From the NCBI GenBank assembly GCA_009937615.1, contig JAACFB010000032.1:1-45573 (forward strand): a stretch of DNA of 45,573 nucleotides, written 5' to 3'. Shown piece after piece: positions 1-11,354 of this stretch. The translations under genes were made by a program, and so were the position numbers. Position 1 is the first letter of the stretch. Each line of letters starts with the position of its first letter. The DNA is from Gammaproteobacteria bacterium (GTDB lineage Bacteria > Pseudomonadota > Gammaproteobacteria > Steroidobacterales > Woeseiaceae). The notes under the pieces were generated by a model that saw nothing but the letters and a program-made list of their open reading frames with translations, made no database searches and was not told the origin of the DNA.

Positions 1-1
1 T

Positions 2-262
2 CGTCCGACCAGCATGGATATCGCAGCTGACGACAGCAGCGCATTGATCCTGACCTACCGCGGCGTTTATTTCTACTCGCGCAACAATGACGAAAACTGG
101 TCAGCCGCGTTCCGCCGGCCGCCGCTCGAGCTGCTGCTGCGCCGGATCCGTGATGTGGAGTCGATTACGTTCGGACCCGACACCAGCCACGCCTTTGTGA
201 CCGCGGAGGGACGAAATGCGCCGATTGTACGCATAGACCTGACCGGGGTCTTCAATCAATGA
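2..262 (+). CDS. C-terminal part of an unidentified, possibly beta-propeller protein (cut by window edge)
   Basis: The frame is open from the first bases of the window to a TGA at 260-262, so this is the last 86 codons of a gene that starts outside. The first methionine visible in this frame (base 14) is probably internal. The residues show alternating beta-strand and turn patterns: a stretch ending GVYFYSR, a gap, then ITFGPDTSHAFVTAEG and PIVRIDL. This resembles one blade of a beta-propeller (strands with D-x-S turns), but I cannot name the family. It is followed by about 100 bases with no visible terminator and then by the convergent end of the 5'-nucleotidase gene. Function is unknown. 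Confidence 0.55.
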   Translation, partial: RPTSMDIAADDSSALILTYRGVYFYSRNNDENWSAAFRRPPLELLLRRIRDVESITFGPDTSHAFVTAEGRNAPIVRIDLTGVFNQ

Positions 263-368
263 GCACCAGCCCCCGAACCGGGACGCACACGGTCAATGCT
301 GGCGCAGTAGTCACCGAACACGTCCGGGCTGTGCTTGCGGGGCGCCGTCGCGTTCGGACCTGCGGGTT

Positions 369-1997
369 CTACTGCGAAAAACAGGCGGTCTGGGCGGCGT
401 CGAGAAATTCAATTCGCGGATTTGCCGGATCGACGGCTTCGCCGACAGCCCGGCCCTCGGCGTGCGCCCGAACGATGGCATCAAGCACGAGATATTTAAG
501 TTCCGACCCCGGCCGCGAGGCATTACGCTTTCGCTGCTCCGGCACCATGTAGCCGTCGCCCCCTTTAAACACAAAGTCAGGTATCACGAGCGTATATTCC
601 GCTGTCGCATCGATCTCCTGCCAGCCGTCATCGGCAGGCACCTGCAGGCTGATGATGCGCTCTCCGACGGGGCGGCCGCGATCAACGCACATGCGGAACC
701 CCGAAACCTGCGGAAAGTAACCCTTGCTCGGCAGATGACTGCGAAAGCCAACCTCCAGTAATTGACGAAATTCGGCACCACTGACCGTCAGGTGCCGAAG
801 GTGGGAAGAAAACCCGAATGTCCGCGCTATGTCCTCAAAAAGGATGTCGTCGGCAATGAAGTCGTCGATGCGCAATGAGCCACTGTTGATAAATGCGAAG
901 TCTGCCGCAGGCTCGCCGAAGGCGCCGGGCATTTGATCGACAATAAAGTTTCCCCAGCTGTTTTCGCCATTACGAATGACTTCTTCGGTCGCGTTCATTG
1001 GCAATGCGGCCGTGCCTACGCGTGACTCGAGAAACGGATAAAGCTGCAGCAGTTGATCACGCCATTTGGCGTCAATCCGCGCATAGTCGATGTCCACGGC
1101 CACGCTCGTATCCATGTCGAGCTGTTGCCCGGTAACGACGGGCAGACCGCCGGCATCGAAAGTCACGTCGATCTGCCAGATAACCCGCGCGTTCGATGCG
1201 CCCTTCATGACCGCTGCCGAATCCTCGGTCTGGGCTTTGTACTGGGGTTCATGTTCATGGCCACCGACTATGAAGGCGAGCTTGGGATGATATTTTCTGA
1301 GCCCCGCGATCTCGTGATCGAGCCAGATATGCAGGTGCGTGAGGCCGATGATCAGATCAACTTTCTGCGCCTCGAACTCGTCAATTATTTGCTTCGCTAT
1401 GCCGATGTAATCACGATCGACCGGCAAATATGTCCGGTCGTTCCCATCGTCAGCGGGATGCAGGGTCAATGCAAATACTCCGACCGTCTTATCGCCATGT
1501 TGGTAAGTGAACTTGCGCTTCAATGCTGCATCGACGTCGGCCTGCCCTGTCGCAAAGCGGTAGTTATCACCGAGCCAATCGAAGTGCGATGCGCGCACCG
1601 CGTTAACCAGCTGCTCGGGCATACGCCGGTCCGATTCGTGATTACCGGCAACGAGGTACATTGGCGCAACGGCGTCGATGTGGTTGAGTGCCTCTATCAT
1701 CTGCTGTCCGTCCCAGATCTGGCTTTCGAGTGACGGATACAAAAAGTCGCCGCCATGCAGGACCCGGACATCGCGTCCTTGCCGCTGCAGCTCGCGAATG
1801 ACGGTTACGACGCGTCCGAGCCCGCCTTTGCTGCCCTCCTCGACGGCACCAACCCGGTAGGTATCGTTGAGATGGATGAATGTCAGGCCTTCAGAATCGC
1901 GTGAAGCGGGCTCGGGAACCGTGGCACAGGCTGCCAGAAACAGGCATGCGGGCGTCAGGAAGTTCAAAATGATGAGTCGGTATTTGCTTGCTTTCAT
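369..1997 (-). CDS. Lipoprotein 5'-nucleotidase / metallophosphoesterase (UshA family)
   Basis: Predicted to remove phosphate from nucleotides or related phosphoesters outside the inner membrane. The ATG at 1997 gives 542 residues with a hydrophobic leader and lipobox LAAC (Cys24); a TTG three codons upstream is a weaker start. The N-terminal metallophosphoesterase domain shows HLNDTYR (Asp45), HGGD (Asp84), GNHE (Asn119-His120), LTHLH (His221) and GGHEHE (His247, His249). The C-terminal half has the 5'-nucleotidase domain, with NSGSLR and FGFSSHL. The first motif is D-x-Y instead of the D-x-H of E. coli UshA, a variant I have seen in related lipoproteins. It is a single gene, but it lies next to the nucleoside catabolic locus and could supply nucleosides to it. 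The family is secure; the substrate is inferred. Confidence 0.88.
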   Translation of the reverse strand: MKASKYRLIILNFLTPACLFLAACATVPEPASRDSEGLTFIHLNDTYRVGAVEEGSKGGLGRVVTVIRELQRQGRDVRVLHGGDFLYPSLESQIWDGQQMIEALNHIDAVAPMYLVAGNHESDRRMPEQLVNAVRASHFDWLGDNYRFATGQADVDAALKRKFTYQHGDKTVGVFALTLHPADDGNDRTYLPVDRDYIGIAKQIIDEFEAQKVDLIIGLTHLHIWLDHEIAGLRKYHPKLAFIVGGHEHEPQYKAQTEDSAAVMKGASNARVIWQIDVTFDAGGLPVVTGQQLDMDTSVAVDIDYARIDAKWRDQLLQLYPFLESRVGTAALPMNATEEVIRNGENSWGNFIVDQMPGAFGEPAADFAFINSGSLRIDDFIADDILFEDIARTFGFSSHLRHLTVSGAEFRQLLEVGFRSHLPSKGYFPQVSGFRMCVDRGRPVGERIISLQVPADDGWQEIDATAEYTLVIPDFVFKGGDGYMVPEQRKRNASRPGSELKYLVLDAIVRAHAEGRAVGEAVDPANPRIEFLDAAQTACFSQ

Positions 1998-2471
1998 GGC
2001 TCTCAAGGTTTGCCTATCTTGTGCGACAAGGGTTTCGCTGCGGGCACCGGTATCAGCGCGCCACGCCCCGGATCAGGGCCTGGGTTTGCCACAGATCGGG
2101 CATTCTGCCGAGTATAAAGCGATAGCGCCACACGTGTACAAACGGGTTGCTCATCGCATCGTCGTGTTGATAGGTAATGGCCTCGGCAAGTATATCCCTG
2201 CATGCGATCGATACCGGCAACACCCCGCGCCGGACGAGCAATACCGGGCAGCCGTGTGGCATTGCCCGGCGCATGCGGCGACTATGTCGGCGCCGTCTAT
2301 TACACTTTGCCGCACCCGTTGCACGGTTCGCGGACAACGAAAAATAGCCCTGCGGGGCTGCGCTGGTGATTAAATCAGCGTATGCTGTGACGCTGCCGAA
2401 AATTAGCTAAAGCCTTGAAAAGAATAGGAACTCACGGCTACTGCGCGGCAGAAAAAAAGGGAGAACGGTTT
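1998..2471. other. Intergenic region, 474 bp, between divergent genes
   Basis: This stretch separates the minus-strand 5'-nucleotidase from the plus-strand pyrimidine operon and should hold both promoters, though I see no convincing -35/-10 pair. A minus-strand open frame (2053-2337) encodes an arginine-rich N-terminus and a more protein-like tail ending ALIRGVAR. It has no recognisable motif or ribosome site, so I do not call it a gene. An imperfect palindrome at 2361-2380 is listed separately. A short inverted repeat AGCCC/GGGCT is also present just upstream of it. Confidence 0.5.
2361..2380. promoter_or_regulatory. Imperfect palindrome upstream of the pyrimidine operon, candidate operator
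   Basis: The bases read CGCTGGTGATTAAATCAGCG. The right arm AATCAGCG is the complement of CGCTGATT, which the left arm matches except for one inserted G; the core is TGATT-A-AATCA. It lies about 90 bases before the beta-ureidopropionase ATG. Position and symmetry fit a dimeric regulator's site, but there is no second copy or known consensus to support this. Confidence 0.22.
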
Positions 2472-3350
2472 ATGGCGAAAGTAAAGTGCGGGCTCATACA
2501 GATGTCACTAAAGGGTGACGGGTCGATGCAACCCGATGAGATCCGCGACCGGATGATCGAGGCGCACATCCCGTTCATAGAGGACGCGGCGAACCAGGGC
2601 GTCCAGGTACTGTGTTTCCAGGAGGTCTTCACGCAGCCCTACTTCTGCCCAAGCCAGGATCGGAAATGGTATGCGGCCGCGGAATCGATTCCGGACGGTC
2701 ATACGACCCGCCTGATGCAGGAGTATGCGAAGAAACACAACATGGTCATTGTTGTACCGATCTATGAAGAAGAAATGCCGGGCGTCTACTACAACACCGC
2801 AGCCGTGATCGACGCCGATGGTTCGTATCTCGGCAAATATCGCAAAACACACATCCCGCAGGTCGATCCGGGTTTCTACGAAAAGTTCTTCTTCAAGCCC
2901 GGCGACTCAGGCTGGCCCGTGTTCGACACGGCCTACCTGAAACTCGGTGTGTATATCTGCTACGACCGGCATTTCCCTGAGGGCTGGCGTGCGCTGGCGC
3001 TGAACGGTGCCGAGTACATTGTCAATCCGTCGGCAACCGTGGCGGGTCTCAGCAAATACCTTTGGGAGCTCGAGCAGCCGGCATCCGCTGCCGCCAATGG
3101 CGTATTCATCGGCGCGATCAACCGCGTGGGCAGCGAAGAGCCCTGGGCATCGACAATGAATATGGGTGAATTCTACGGATCGAGCTATATCGTCAACCCT
3201 CGCGGCACGATAGAGGCCCAGGCCAGCTACGGTGACGACGAGTTGCTCGTGCACGAGATCGACCTCGACATGGTCCGCGAAGTTCGAAATACCTGGCAGT
3301 TCTTCCGCGACCGCAGGCCTGAAACCTACGGACCACTGACCGAGTCCTGA
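2472..3350 (+). CDS. pydC: Beta-ureidopropionase (N-carbamoyl-beta-alanine amidohydrolase), nitrilase family
   Basis: Last step of reductive pyrimidine breakdown: hydrolyses N-carbamoyl-beta-alanine (or N-carbamoyl-beta-aminoisobutyrate) to the beta-amino acid, CO2 and ammonia in the cytoplasm. The 292-residue protein spans one carbon-nitrogen hydrolase domain with the Glu-Lys-Cys triad: Glu51 in CFQEVF, Lys125 in YRKTHIP and Cys163 in YICYDRHFPEG. The N-terminal half contains a run typical of bacterial and plant beta-ureidopropionases (QPYFCPSQ, VVPIYEEE). The ATG at 2472 is preceded by AAGGGAG at a good distance; a TTG 19 codons upstream lacks such a site. It is the first gene of a tight six-gene operon with permease, dihydropyrimidinase, preT, preA and cdd. 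An N-carbamoylputrescine amidase is the main alternative, but the context argues against it. Confidence 0.92.
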   Translation: MAKVKCGLIQMSLKGDGSMQPDEIRDRMIEAHIPFIEDAANQGVQVLCFQEVFTQPYFCPSQDRKWYAAAESIPDGHTTRLMQEYAKKHNMVIVVPIYEEEMPGVYYNTAAVIDADGSYLGKYRKTHIPQVDPGFYEKFFFKPGDSGWPVFDTAYLKLGVYICYDRHFPEGWRALALNGAEYIVNPSATVAGLSKYLWELEQPASAAANGVFIGAINRVGSEEPWASTMNMGEFYGSSYIVNPRGTIEAQASYGDDELLVHEIDLDMVREVRNTWQFFRDRRPETYGPLTES

Positions 3351-3375
3351 GCGGACCTGGAGCAGGGAGCCCGCA

Positions 3376-6290
<2,915 letters not shown>

Positions 6291-6306
6291 ACGCGTCGAG
6301 TCGCCA

Positions 6307-7659
6307 ATGGCCACACCACAATCCAACGCCAATATTCGTTCCGGTCGCCTCGACAAGGCCGATATTGAGCGTAACTTCAGCGACCTGCATCCGCCGTTGA
6401 GCCGGTCGGAGGCCCTGATTGAGGCTGACCGCTGTTATTTCTGTTACGACGCGCCGTGCACGACGGCCTGCCCCACCGGCATCGATATACCGGCCTTTAT
6501 TCAAAAGATCCGTAGCGACAATATCCGCGGTTCCGCGCGTACGATTCTGACCGAGAACATCATGGGTGGAATGTGCGCGCGCGTCTGCCCGACCGAGGTA
6601 CTGTGCGAGGAGGCCTGTGTGCGCAACACGCACGAGGACAAACCCGTCGAAATCGGGCGCCTGCAGCGCTACGCAACCGACCCGATTTTCGATGACAACA
6701 CACAGCTGTTCGAGCGCGCCGAGCCCTCAGGCAAGACCGTCGCGGTCGTCGGCGGCGGGCCCGCAGGGCTGTCCTGCGCGCATCGGCTCGCAATGCTCGG
6801 CCATGATGCCGTCGTGTACAGCCGGGACAGCAAGCTCGGCGGCCTCAACGAGTACGGCATTGCCGCTTACAAGACTGTCGATGATTTCGCGCAGCGGGAG
6901 ATTGACTGGATCCTGTCGATCGGCGGTATCGACATCAGAGACAACGTAGCGCTCGGCGCCGACTTCACGCTGGCCGATTTATGCGAGCAGTATGATGCAG
7001 TCTTTCTCGGTATCGGCCTCGGTTCAGTGAATGAACTCGGCATCGATAACGAGGACCTGCCAGGCGTCGAGAACGCAATCGACTACATTGCCGAGTTACG
7101 CCAGACCGACGACAAGAGCACCCTGCCGGTTGGCGAGCGCGTCGTGGTTATCGGCGGCGGCATGACCGCGATCGATATCGCCGTGCAGTCAAAGCGATTA
7201 GGGGCGGCGCACGTGGACATCGTGTACCGGCGCGGCCCCGAGCAGATGGGCGCCAGTGCCTTTGAACAGCAGCTCGCGCAAACCAGCGGCGTTACGATCC
7301 ATCACTGGGCGCAACCGCGGCGTTTGCGGGGCGACAGGGCCGTTACAGCGATCGAACTCGAGAAGACCACGCTGGATGCCGACGGCAGGCTGGTCGGCAG
7401 CGACGAGACTTTTGTGCTCGATGCCGATGTCGTCTTCAAGGCGATTGGGCAGAAACTCGCTGATGAACAGCTCGGCGATGAGCTCCAGGCTCTGCAGCTG
7501 CAGGGCGGCAAAATCGTCGTCGACGAGTCACAGGCAACGTCGCTCGACGGCGTTTGGGCGGGTGGCGACTGCGTCGTCGGTGGCGACGACCTGACCGTAT
7601 CGGCTGTACAGCACGGCAAAGTAGCCGCCCACGCCATAGACCGCCGGCTGCGGTCCTGA
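6307..7659 (+). CDS. preT: NAD(P)-dependent dihydropyrimidine dehydrogenase subunit PreT
   Basis: Small FAD/Fe-S subunit that takes electrons from NAD(P)H and passes them to PreA for reduction of uracil or thymine. The 450-residue protein has an N-terminal GltD-like [4Fe-4S] region with two cysteine groups (Cys43, 46, 51, 55 and Cys90, 94, 100, 104), an FAD Rossmann motif VVGGGPAG (148-154) and a second nucleotide motif VVIGGGMTAID near residue 290. GLNEYGIAAYK is typical of the PreT/GltD group. The ATG at 6307 is preferred; an upstream TTG would overlap dihydropyrimidinase. The ribosome site is weak, so coupling to the upstream gene is possible. It lies 20 bases before preA, matching the split bacterial form of the animal DPYD enzyme. 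Confidence 0.92.
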   Translation: MATPQSNANIRSGRLDKADIERNFSDLHPPLSRSEALIEADRCYFCYDAPCTTACPTGIDIPAFIQKIRSDNIRGSARTILTENIMGGMCARVCPTEVLCEEACVRNTHEDKPVEIGRLQRYATDPIFDDNTQLFERAEPSGKTVAVVGGGPAGLSCAHRLAMLGHDAVVYSRDSKLGGLNEYGIAAYKTVDDFAQREIDWILSIGGIDIRDNVALGADFTLADLCEQYDAVFLGIGLGSVNELGIDNEDLPGVENAIDYIAELRQTDDKSTLPVGERVVVIGGGMTAIDIAVQSKRLGAAHVDIVYRRGPEQMGASAFEQQLAQTSGVTIHHWAQPRRLRGDRAVTAIELEKTTLDADGRLVGSDETFVLDADVVFKAIGQKLADEQLGDELQALQLQGGKIVVDESQATSLDGVWAGGDCVVGGDDLTVSAVQHGKVAAHAIDRRLRS

Positions 7660-7679
7660 TTGAGGAAGGAGATTCGGCC

Positions 7680-8981
7680 ATGGCTGACCTGACTTCAGAT
7701 TTCCTCGGCATTCGTTCGCCGAACCCGTTCTGGCTGGCCTCGGCCCCGCCGACCGACAAGGCTTACAACGTCAACCGGGCGTTCGAGGCAGGCTGGGGCG
7801 GTGCCGTCTGGAAGACCCTCGGCGAAGACCCGCCGATCGTCAACGTAAACGGACCGCGTTACAGCGCGCTGCACAGCAACGACCGCCGTGTCATCGGCTT
7901 CAATAATATCGAGCTGATTACGGACAGGCCGCTGCAGACAAATCTCGATGAGATTCGGCAGATAAAGCGGGACTGGCCGGACCGCGCGCTGGTTGTATCG
8001 GTCATGCTACCGATGAACGAGGAGACGTGGGCGAAATACGTGCCCATGATCGAAGATACCGGCGCCGACGCCCTCGAGCTTAACTTCGGCTGCCCGCACG
8101 GCATGTCCGAACGCGGCATGGGGGCAGCCGTAGGCCAGGTCCCCGAATATATTCAGATGGCGACCGAGTGGTGCAAGAAGGTTGCCCGAATTCCCGTTAT
8201 CGTCAAACTGACTCCGAACGTGACCCATATCGTGCCGCCGGCGAAGGCCGCAATGGACGGCGGGGCCGATGCAGTCTCGCTGATCAATACGGTCAATTCG
8301 ATCATGCGCGTCAATTACGACACGCTGACAATGTACCCGGCCACGGACGGCATGGGCACGCACGGCGGCTACTGCGGCGAAGCCGTGAAACCGATAGCCC
8401 TCAACATGGTCGCCGAAATTTCGCGCAATGCCGACACCGCAAACATTCCGATATCCGGCATCGGTGGCATCACCGATTGGCGTGACGCGGTTGATTTCCT
8501 CGCGCTCGGCGCCGACAACGTCCAGGTCTGCACGGCGGCAATGGTCTACGGCTTCAAGATCATTGATGACCTGACGGACGGCCTCAGCACTTTTCTCGAC
8601 GACAAGGGCATGAGGTCGGTGACGGAATTGGTGGGCAGGGCCGTGCCGAGCGTGACCGACTGGCAGCACCTGAACCTCAACTACGTCGAAAAGGCGGTTA
8701 TCAACCAGGACCTGTGCATCAAGTGCGGCCGCTGCCATATTGTTTGTGAAGACACCTCGCACCAGGCGATCACGCATACCGTCAACGGCAGCCGGCACTT
8801 TGAAGTCATCGATGCCGAGTGTGTTGGCTGCAACCTGTGCGTCAGCGTGTGCCCGGTCGAAAGCTGTATCACGATGCGGCCCGTCACGGACGGAATCGAT
8901 GCGCGCACCGGTGAGCCGATCAAGAACGAAAAGCTGAGCTGGACGGCGCACCCGAACAACCCGATGCGCAAAGACGGGTAA
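7680..8981 (+). CDS. preA: NAD-dependent dihydropyrimidine dehydrogenase subunit PreA
   Basis: Catalytic FMN subunit that reduces uracil/thymine to the dihydro form (EC 1.3.1.1 complex with PreT). The 433-residue protein starts at an ATG with a strong AGGAAGGAG site. It has a dihydroorotate-dehydrogenase-like TIM barrel (about 1-330) with GCPHGMSERGMG (from Gly137), KLTPNVT, INTVNSI and SGIGGI phosphate-binding segments. The C-terminal 2[4Fe-4S] ferredoxin domain has Cys346, 349, 352, 356 and Cys381, 384, 387, 391. The residue aligned with the mammalian DPD active-site cysteine appears to be Val151 (GAAVGQ); from memory E. coli PreA is also valine there. It is placed four bases before cytidine deaminase. 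Confidence 0.93.
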   Translation: MADLTSDFLGIRSPNPFWLASAPPTDKAYNVNRAFEAGWGGAVWKTLGEDPPIVNVNGPRYSALHSNDRRVIGFNNIELITDRPLQTNLDEIRQIKRDWPDRALVVSVMLPMNEETWAKYVPMIEDTGADALELNFGCPHGMSERGMGAAVGQVPEYIQMATEWCKKVARIPVIVKLTPNVTHIVPPAKAAMDGGADAVSLINTVNSIMRVNYDTLTMYPATDGMGTHGGYCGEAVKPIALNMVAEISRNADTANIPISGIGGITDWRDAVDFLALGADNVQVCTAAMVYGFKIIDDLTDGLSTFLDDKGMRSVTELVGRAVPSVTDWQHLNLNYVEKAVINQDLCIKCGRCHIVCEDTSHQAITHTVNGSRHFEVIDAECVGCNLCVSVCPVESCITMRPVTDGIDARTGEPIKNEKLSWTAHPNNPMRKDG

Positions 8982-8985
8982 CAAG

Positions 8986-9378
8986 ATGACGGACGATGAA
9001 CTGCTCGACGCAGCACGCATGGCGCGCGCCATGGCTTACTGCCCGTATTCTAATTTCAGCGTTGGTGCCGCCTTAATCGACGAAAACGGCCAGGTACACC
9101 GAGGTTGCAATGTCGAGAACGCAGCCTATCCGCAAGGCAGCTGCGCCGAAACCGGCGCAATCGCCGCGATGGTCACGGCAGGCGGTCAACGCATCGTGAC
9201 GATTGCGGTGGCCGGCGGCAGTACCGACCGAACCGGTTTCTGCACCCCGTGCGGCGGCTGCCGGCAGCGCATCAGCGAGTTTGCCGATGAGAACACGCGC
9301 ATCATCGTCAAGGATGATGACGAGACCTGGCACAAATACTCGCTGGCCGACCTGTTGCCGTCTTCATTCCATCTCTAG
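8986..9378 (+). CDS. cdd: Cytidine deaminase, homotetrameric type
   Basis: Deaminates cytidine and deoxycytidine to uridine and deoxyuridine, channelling cytosine nucleosides into the uracil pathway encoded just upstream. At 130 residues it matches the short, one-domain tetrameric class. Zinc and catalytic residues are visible: Cys53 and Glu55 in SCAETGA, and Cys89 and Cys92 in TPCGGCRQ; the substrate-contact motif NVENAAYP is intact. The ATG is four bases after the preA stop, with only a weak ribosome site, so translation probably depends on preA. It is the last gene of the plus-strand operon and faces the ribokinase operon across a 178-bp convergent gap. Confidence 0.94.
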   Translation: MTDDELLDAARMARAMAYCPYSNFSVGAALIDENGQVHRGCNVENAAYPQGSCAETGAIAAMVTAGGQRIVTIAVAGGSTDRTGFCTPCGGCRQRISEFADENTRIIVKDDDETWHKYSLADLLPSSFHL

Positions 9379-9500
9379 CCACACGCCCGTCGGCCTTGCT
9401 GCTGGGCATCGGCATGCAGAGATCACCGGGTACGCCCAGGGCGCTCGAAGACTACCGGCACCAGTTCGCTGCATGCAAGCTACCCGACACGGATCCCGCG

Positions 9501-9521
9501 TGCATCGTCCGCAGCGATGCA
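9501..9521. terminator. Hairpin in the convergent cdd/rbsK gap, possible bidirectional terminator
   Basis: TGCATCG and CGATGCA form a 7-bp perfect stem with a 7-base loop, midway between two convergent operons. There is no T-run on either side, so it is not a canonical intrinsic terminator. It may stabilise 3' ends or be chance. Confidence 0.25.
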
Positions 9522-9556
9522 GGCCGTCTTCACTGTGGCGGCCGCCGCGGTGGCCC

Positions 9557-10399
9557 CTAAAGTAGCGCGAGCACCTCGTCACGAGTTGGCAAGGACGGCT
9601 GGGCGCCAGGCTTGAGCGTTGCCGCGGCGCCGGCTGCGCAGGCGAATCGAAGCGCATCTTCGGGGCCCTGACCTTCGACGAGCGCAACCGTGAGTGCAGC
9701 CGTGAACGTGTCGCCAGCCGCCGTTGTGTCGACGGCTTCCACGCGCGGTGGCCTGACGCGCGCAAGATCTTCGCCCTGCCGCGACAATACCGCGCCGGCA
9801 GCACCGAATGTCGTTGCGAGCATGCCTGTACATGCGCGCAGGCTTTCGCCATACCATGCCGCTTCGGTCTCGTTGACAACGATCAGATCGGCGCGCTGCA
9901 GCACCGAGACGTCCACGTGTTTAGCCGGTGCAAGGTTGGCGCAAAAAAATCCTGAAAAATTCGTGGCGGCTTTTGCGACTGTTTCGGTCGGCACCTCGAG
10001 CTGGCAGATCAGCGCATCGGCCTGCGGAACAACCAGCGATTCGGCCGTGAGGCTGCGATTTGCGCCGGGCGCAACGACGATTTGGTTATCTCCTGACCTG
10101 GCTACAGCGATCAGCGCAACGCCCGTTGCGACATCGTTAACAACGACAACGTTGGCCAGATCGACGCCGCCCTCGCGCAGCAGGGCCAGCGCATCTTCGG
10201 CATCTGCATCGTTGCCCACGCAGCCCACCATGATGACGTCCGCCCCGAGCCGCCTCGCAGCAAGCGCCTGGTTTGCGCCCTTACCGCCCGGGAAGCGTCC
10301 GAGCTCAGCGTCGGTGACGGTCTCGCCCGCCACCGGCAGGCGCTCGGCCGTCGCAACGATGTCAAGGTTGATCGAGCCTATAACGACGACAGAGGACAT
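9557..10399 (-). CDS. rbsK: Ribokinase (PfkB family)
   Basis: Phosphorylates ribose, and possibly deoxyribose, at O5, trapping the sugar released by the adjacent nucleoside hydrolase. The 280-residue protein has the N-terminal PfkB strand VVVIGSINLD, the substrate motif RFPGGKGANQA, the NETEA segment, and the ATP/catalytic signature DTTAAGDTF with its base Asp. The C-terminus ending GAQPSLPTRDEV closely follows E. coli RbsK. It is about 30 residues shorter than E. coli RbsK but keeps every key motif. The ATG lies six bases after the nucleoside hydrolase stop, so it is the last gene of the minus-strand nucleoside operon. Other PfkB sugar kinases are possible, but motifs and context favour ribokinase. 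Confidence 0.88.
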   Translation of the reverse strand: MSSVVVIGSINLDIVATAERLPVAGETVTDAELGRFPGGKGANQALAARRLGADVIMVGCVGNDADAEDALALLREGGVDLANVVVVNDVATGVALIAVARSGDNQIVVAPGANRSLTAESLVVPQADALICQLEVPTETVAKAATNFSGFFCANLAPAKHVDVSVLQRADLIVVNETEAAWYGESLRACTGMLATTFGAAGAVLSRQGEDLARVRPPRVEAVDTTAAGDTFTAALTVALVEGQGPEDALRFACAAGAAATLKPGAQPSLPTRDEVLALL

Positions 10400-10405
10400 T
10401 GCGAT

Positions 10406-11350
10406 CTAGTCTCCAAATCGAGCCAGGCGTTCGAGAAGCAGGTCGTAGAAGCCGTCCGCATCGACACCATAAATCCAGTTGACGTTGACGGGCCGGTCAC
10501 TGACGTGCCAGAAGTCGACGGCCGTATGCCCCATGGTCAGTTCCGACTCGGTCTCGACGGCAACATTGCACTCCTTGCCCTCGAACAGGCCAGGCTTGAG
10601 CAGCCATGCGACCGTGCAGGGATCGTGCAGCGGTGCCCCCTTGGATTGGTACTTCTTGGTGTCGAAACGGTCAAAAAAACTCAGCATTCCGGCCGTTGCG
10701 CGCGCCACGGAATTACCCAGCGCCTTGATTCGCTCCACGCGCTCGACCGTGGACAGGACCTGGTGCGTCACATCGAGTCCCATCTGGGTGATCGGGCGTC
10801 CACAGCGTAAAACGATATCAGCCGCGTGCGGGTCCACGAGAATGTTGAACTCCGCCGACGGCGTGCGATTGCCGCCTTCACGCATCGCGCCGCCCATCAG
10901 GACGATTTGCTCGACCTTCGGCAAAATCGCCGGTTCGCGCTCGATCGCCGTTCCGATATTGGTCAGGGGTCCGGTTGGCACAAGCGTAATCGACGCGTCG
11001 TCGGCTGCGAGTAACGTTTCGATGAGGTAATCGACCGCGTGAATCTTCTGCAGGGGTGTTTCCGGCTCGAAAACGTCGATACCGTTAATCCCCGTCTCGC
11101 CGTGGATCGCCTCGGCCGTCACGAGCGGCCGAATCATCGGCTCGGCACAGCCAGCGTATACGGCCGTGTCCTGCCGGCCCGCAAGATCGCACATGATGCG
11201 GGCATTGCGATGGGTCAGTGCGAGCGGCACGTTGCCTCCAACGGTCGTGATGCCAAGCAAGTCGAGTTCGTCGGGCGAGGCGAACGCGAGCAGCAGCGCG
11301 ACCGCATCGTCCTGCCCCGGATCGCAGTCGATAATGATTCTGCGTTTCAC
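10406..11350 (-). CDS. Inosine/uridine-preferring nucleoside hydrolase (IUNH family)
   Basis: Hydrolyses the N-glycosidic bond of ribonucleosides to free base plus ribose. The 314-residue protein begins with the calcium-binding signature DCDPGQDDAVAL (Asp8, Asp10, Asp14, Asp15), and shows GNVP, the PTGPLTNIG segment, EFNILVDPHAA and a C-terminal HDPC motif, all expected for the family. The start is GTG at 11350, four bases after the nupC stop, suggesting translational coupling. With ribokinase directly downstream, the pair forms a hydrolytic salvage route parallel to the phosphorolytic deoA/deoB route. Whether it prefers pyrimidine or purine nucleosides cannot be decided from motifs; the neighbouring uracil pathway suggests uridine. 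Confidence 0.92.
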   Translation of the reverse strand: MKRRIIIDCDPGQDDAVALLLAFASPDELDLLGITTVGGNVPLALTHRNARIMCDLAGRQDTAVYAGCAEPMIRPLVTAEAIHGETGINGIDVFEPETPLQKIHAVDYLIETLLAADDASITLVPTGPLTNIGTAIEREPAILPKVEQIVLMGGAMREGGNRTPSAEFNILVDPHAADIVLRCGRPITQMGLDVTHQVLSTVERVERIKALGNSVARATAGMLSFFDRFDTKKYQSKGAPLHDPCTVAWLLKPGLFEGKECNVAVETESELTMGHTAVDFWHVSDRPVNVNWIYGVDADGFYDLLLERLARFGD

Positions 11351-11354
11351 GAGG

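Noticed and set aside
2053..2337. Minus-strand small open frame in the 1998-2471 gap
   Set aside because: Arginine-rich start, no ribosome site, no recognised motif and only weak coding bias; kept as an unassigned region only.
8007..9032. Minus-strand open frame of 341 codons opposite preA and the start of cdd
   Set aside because: Opposite an FMN/ferredoxin gene with eight conserved cysteines; no independent evidence of coding.
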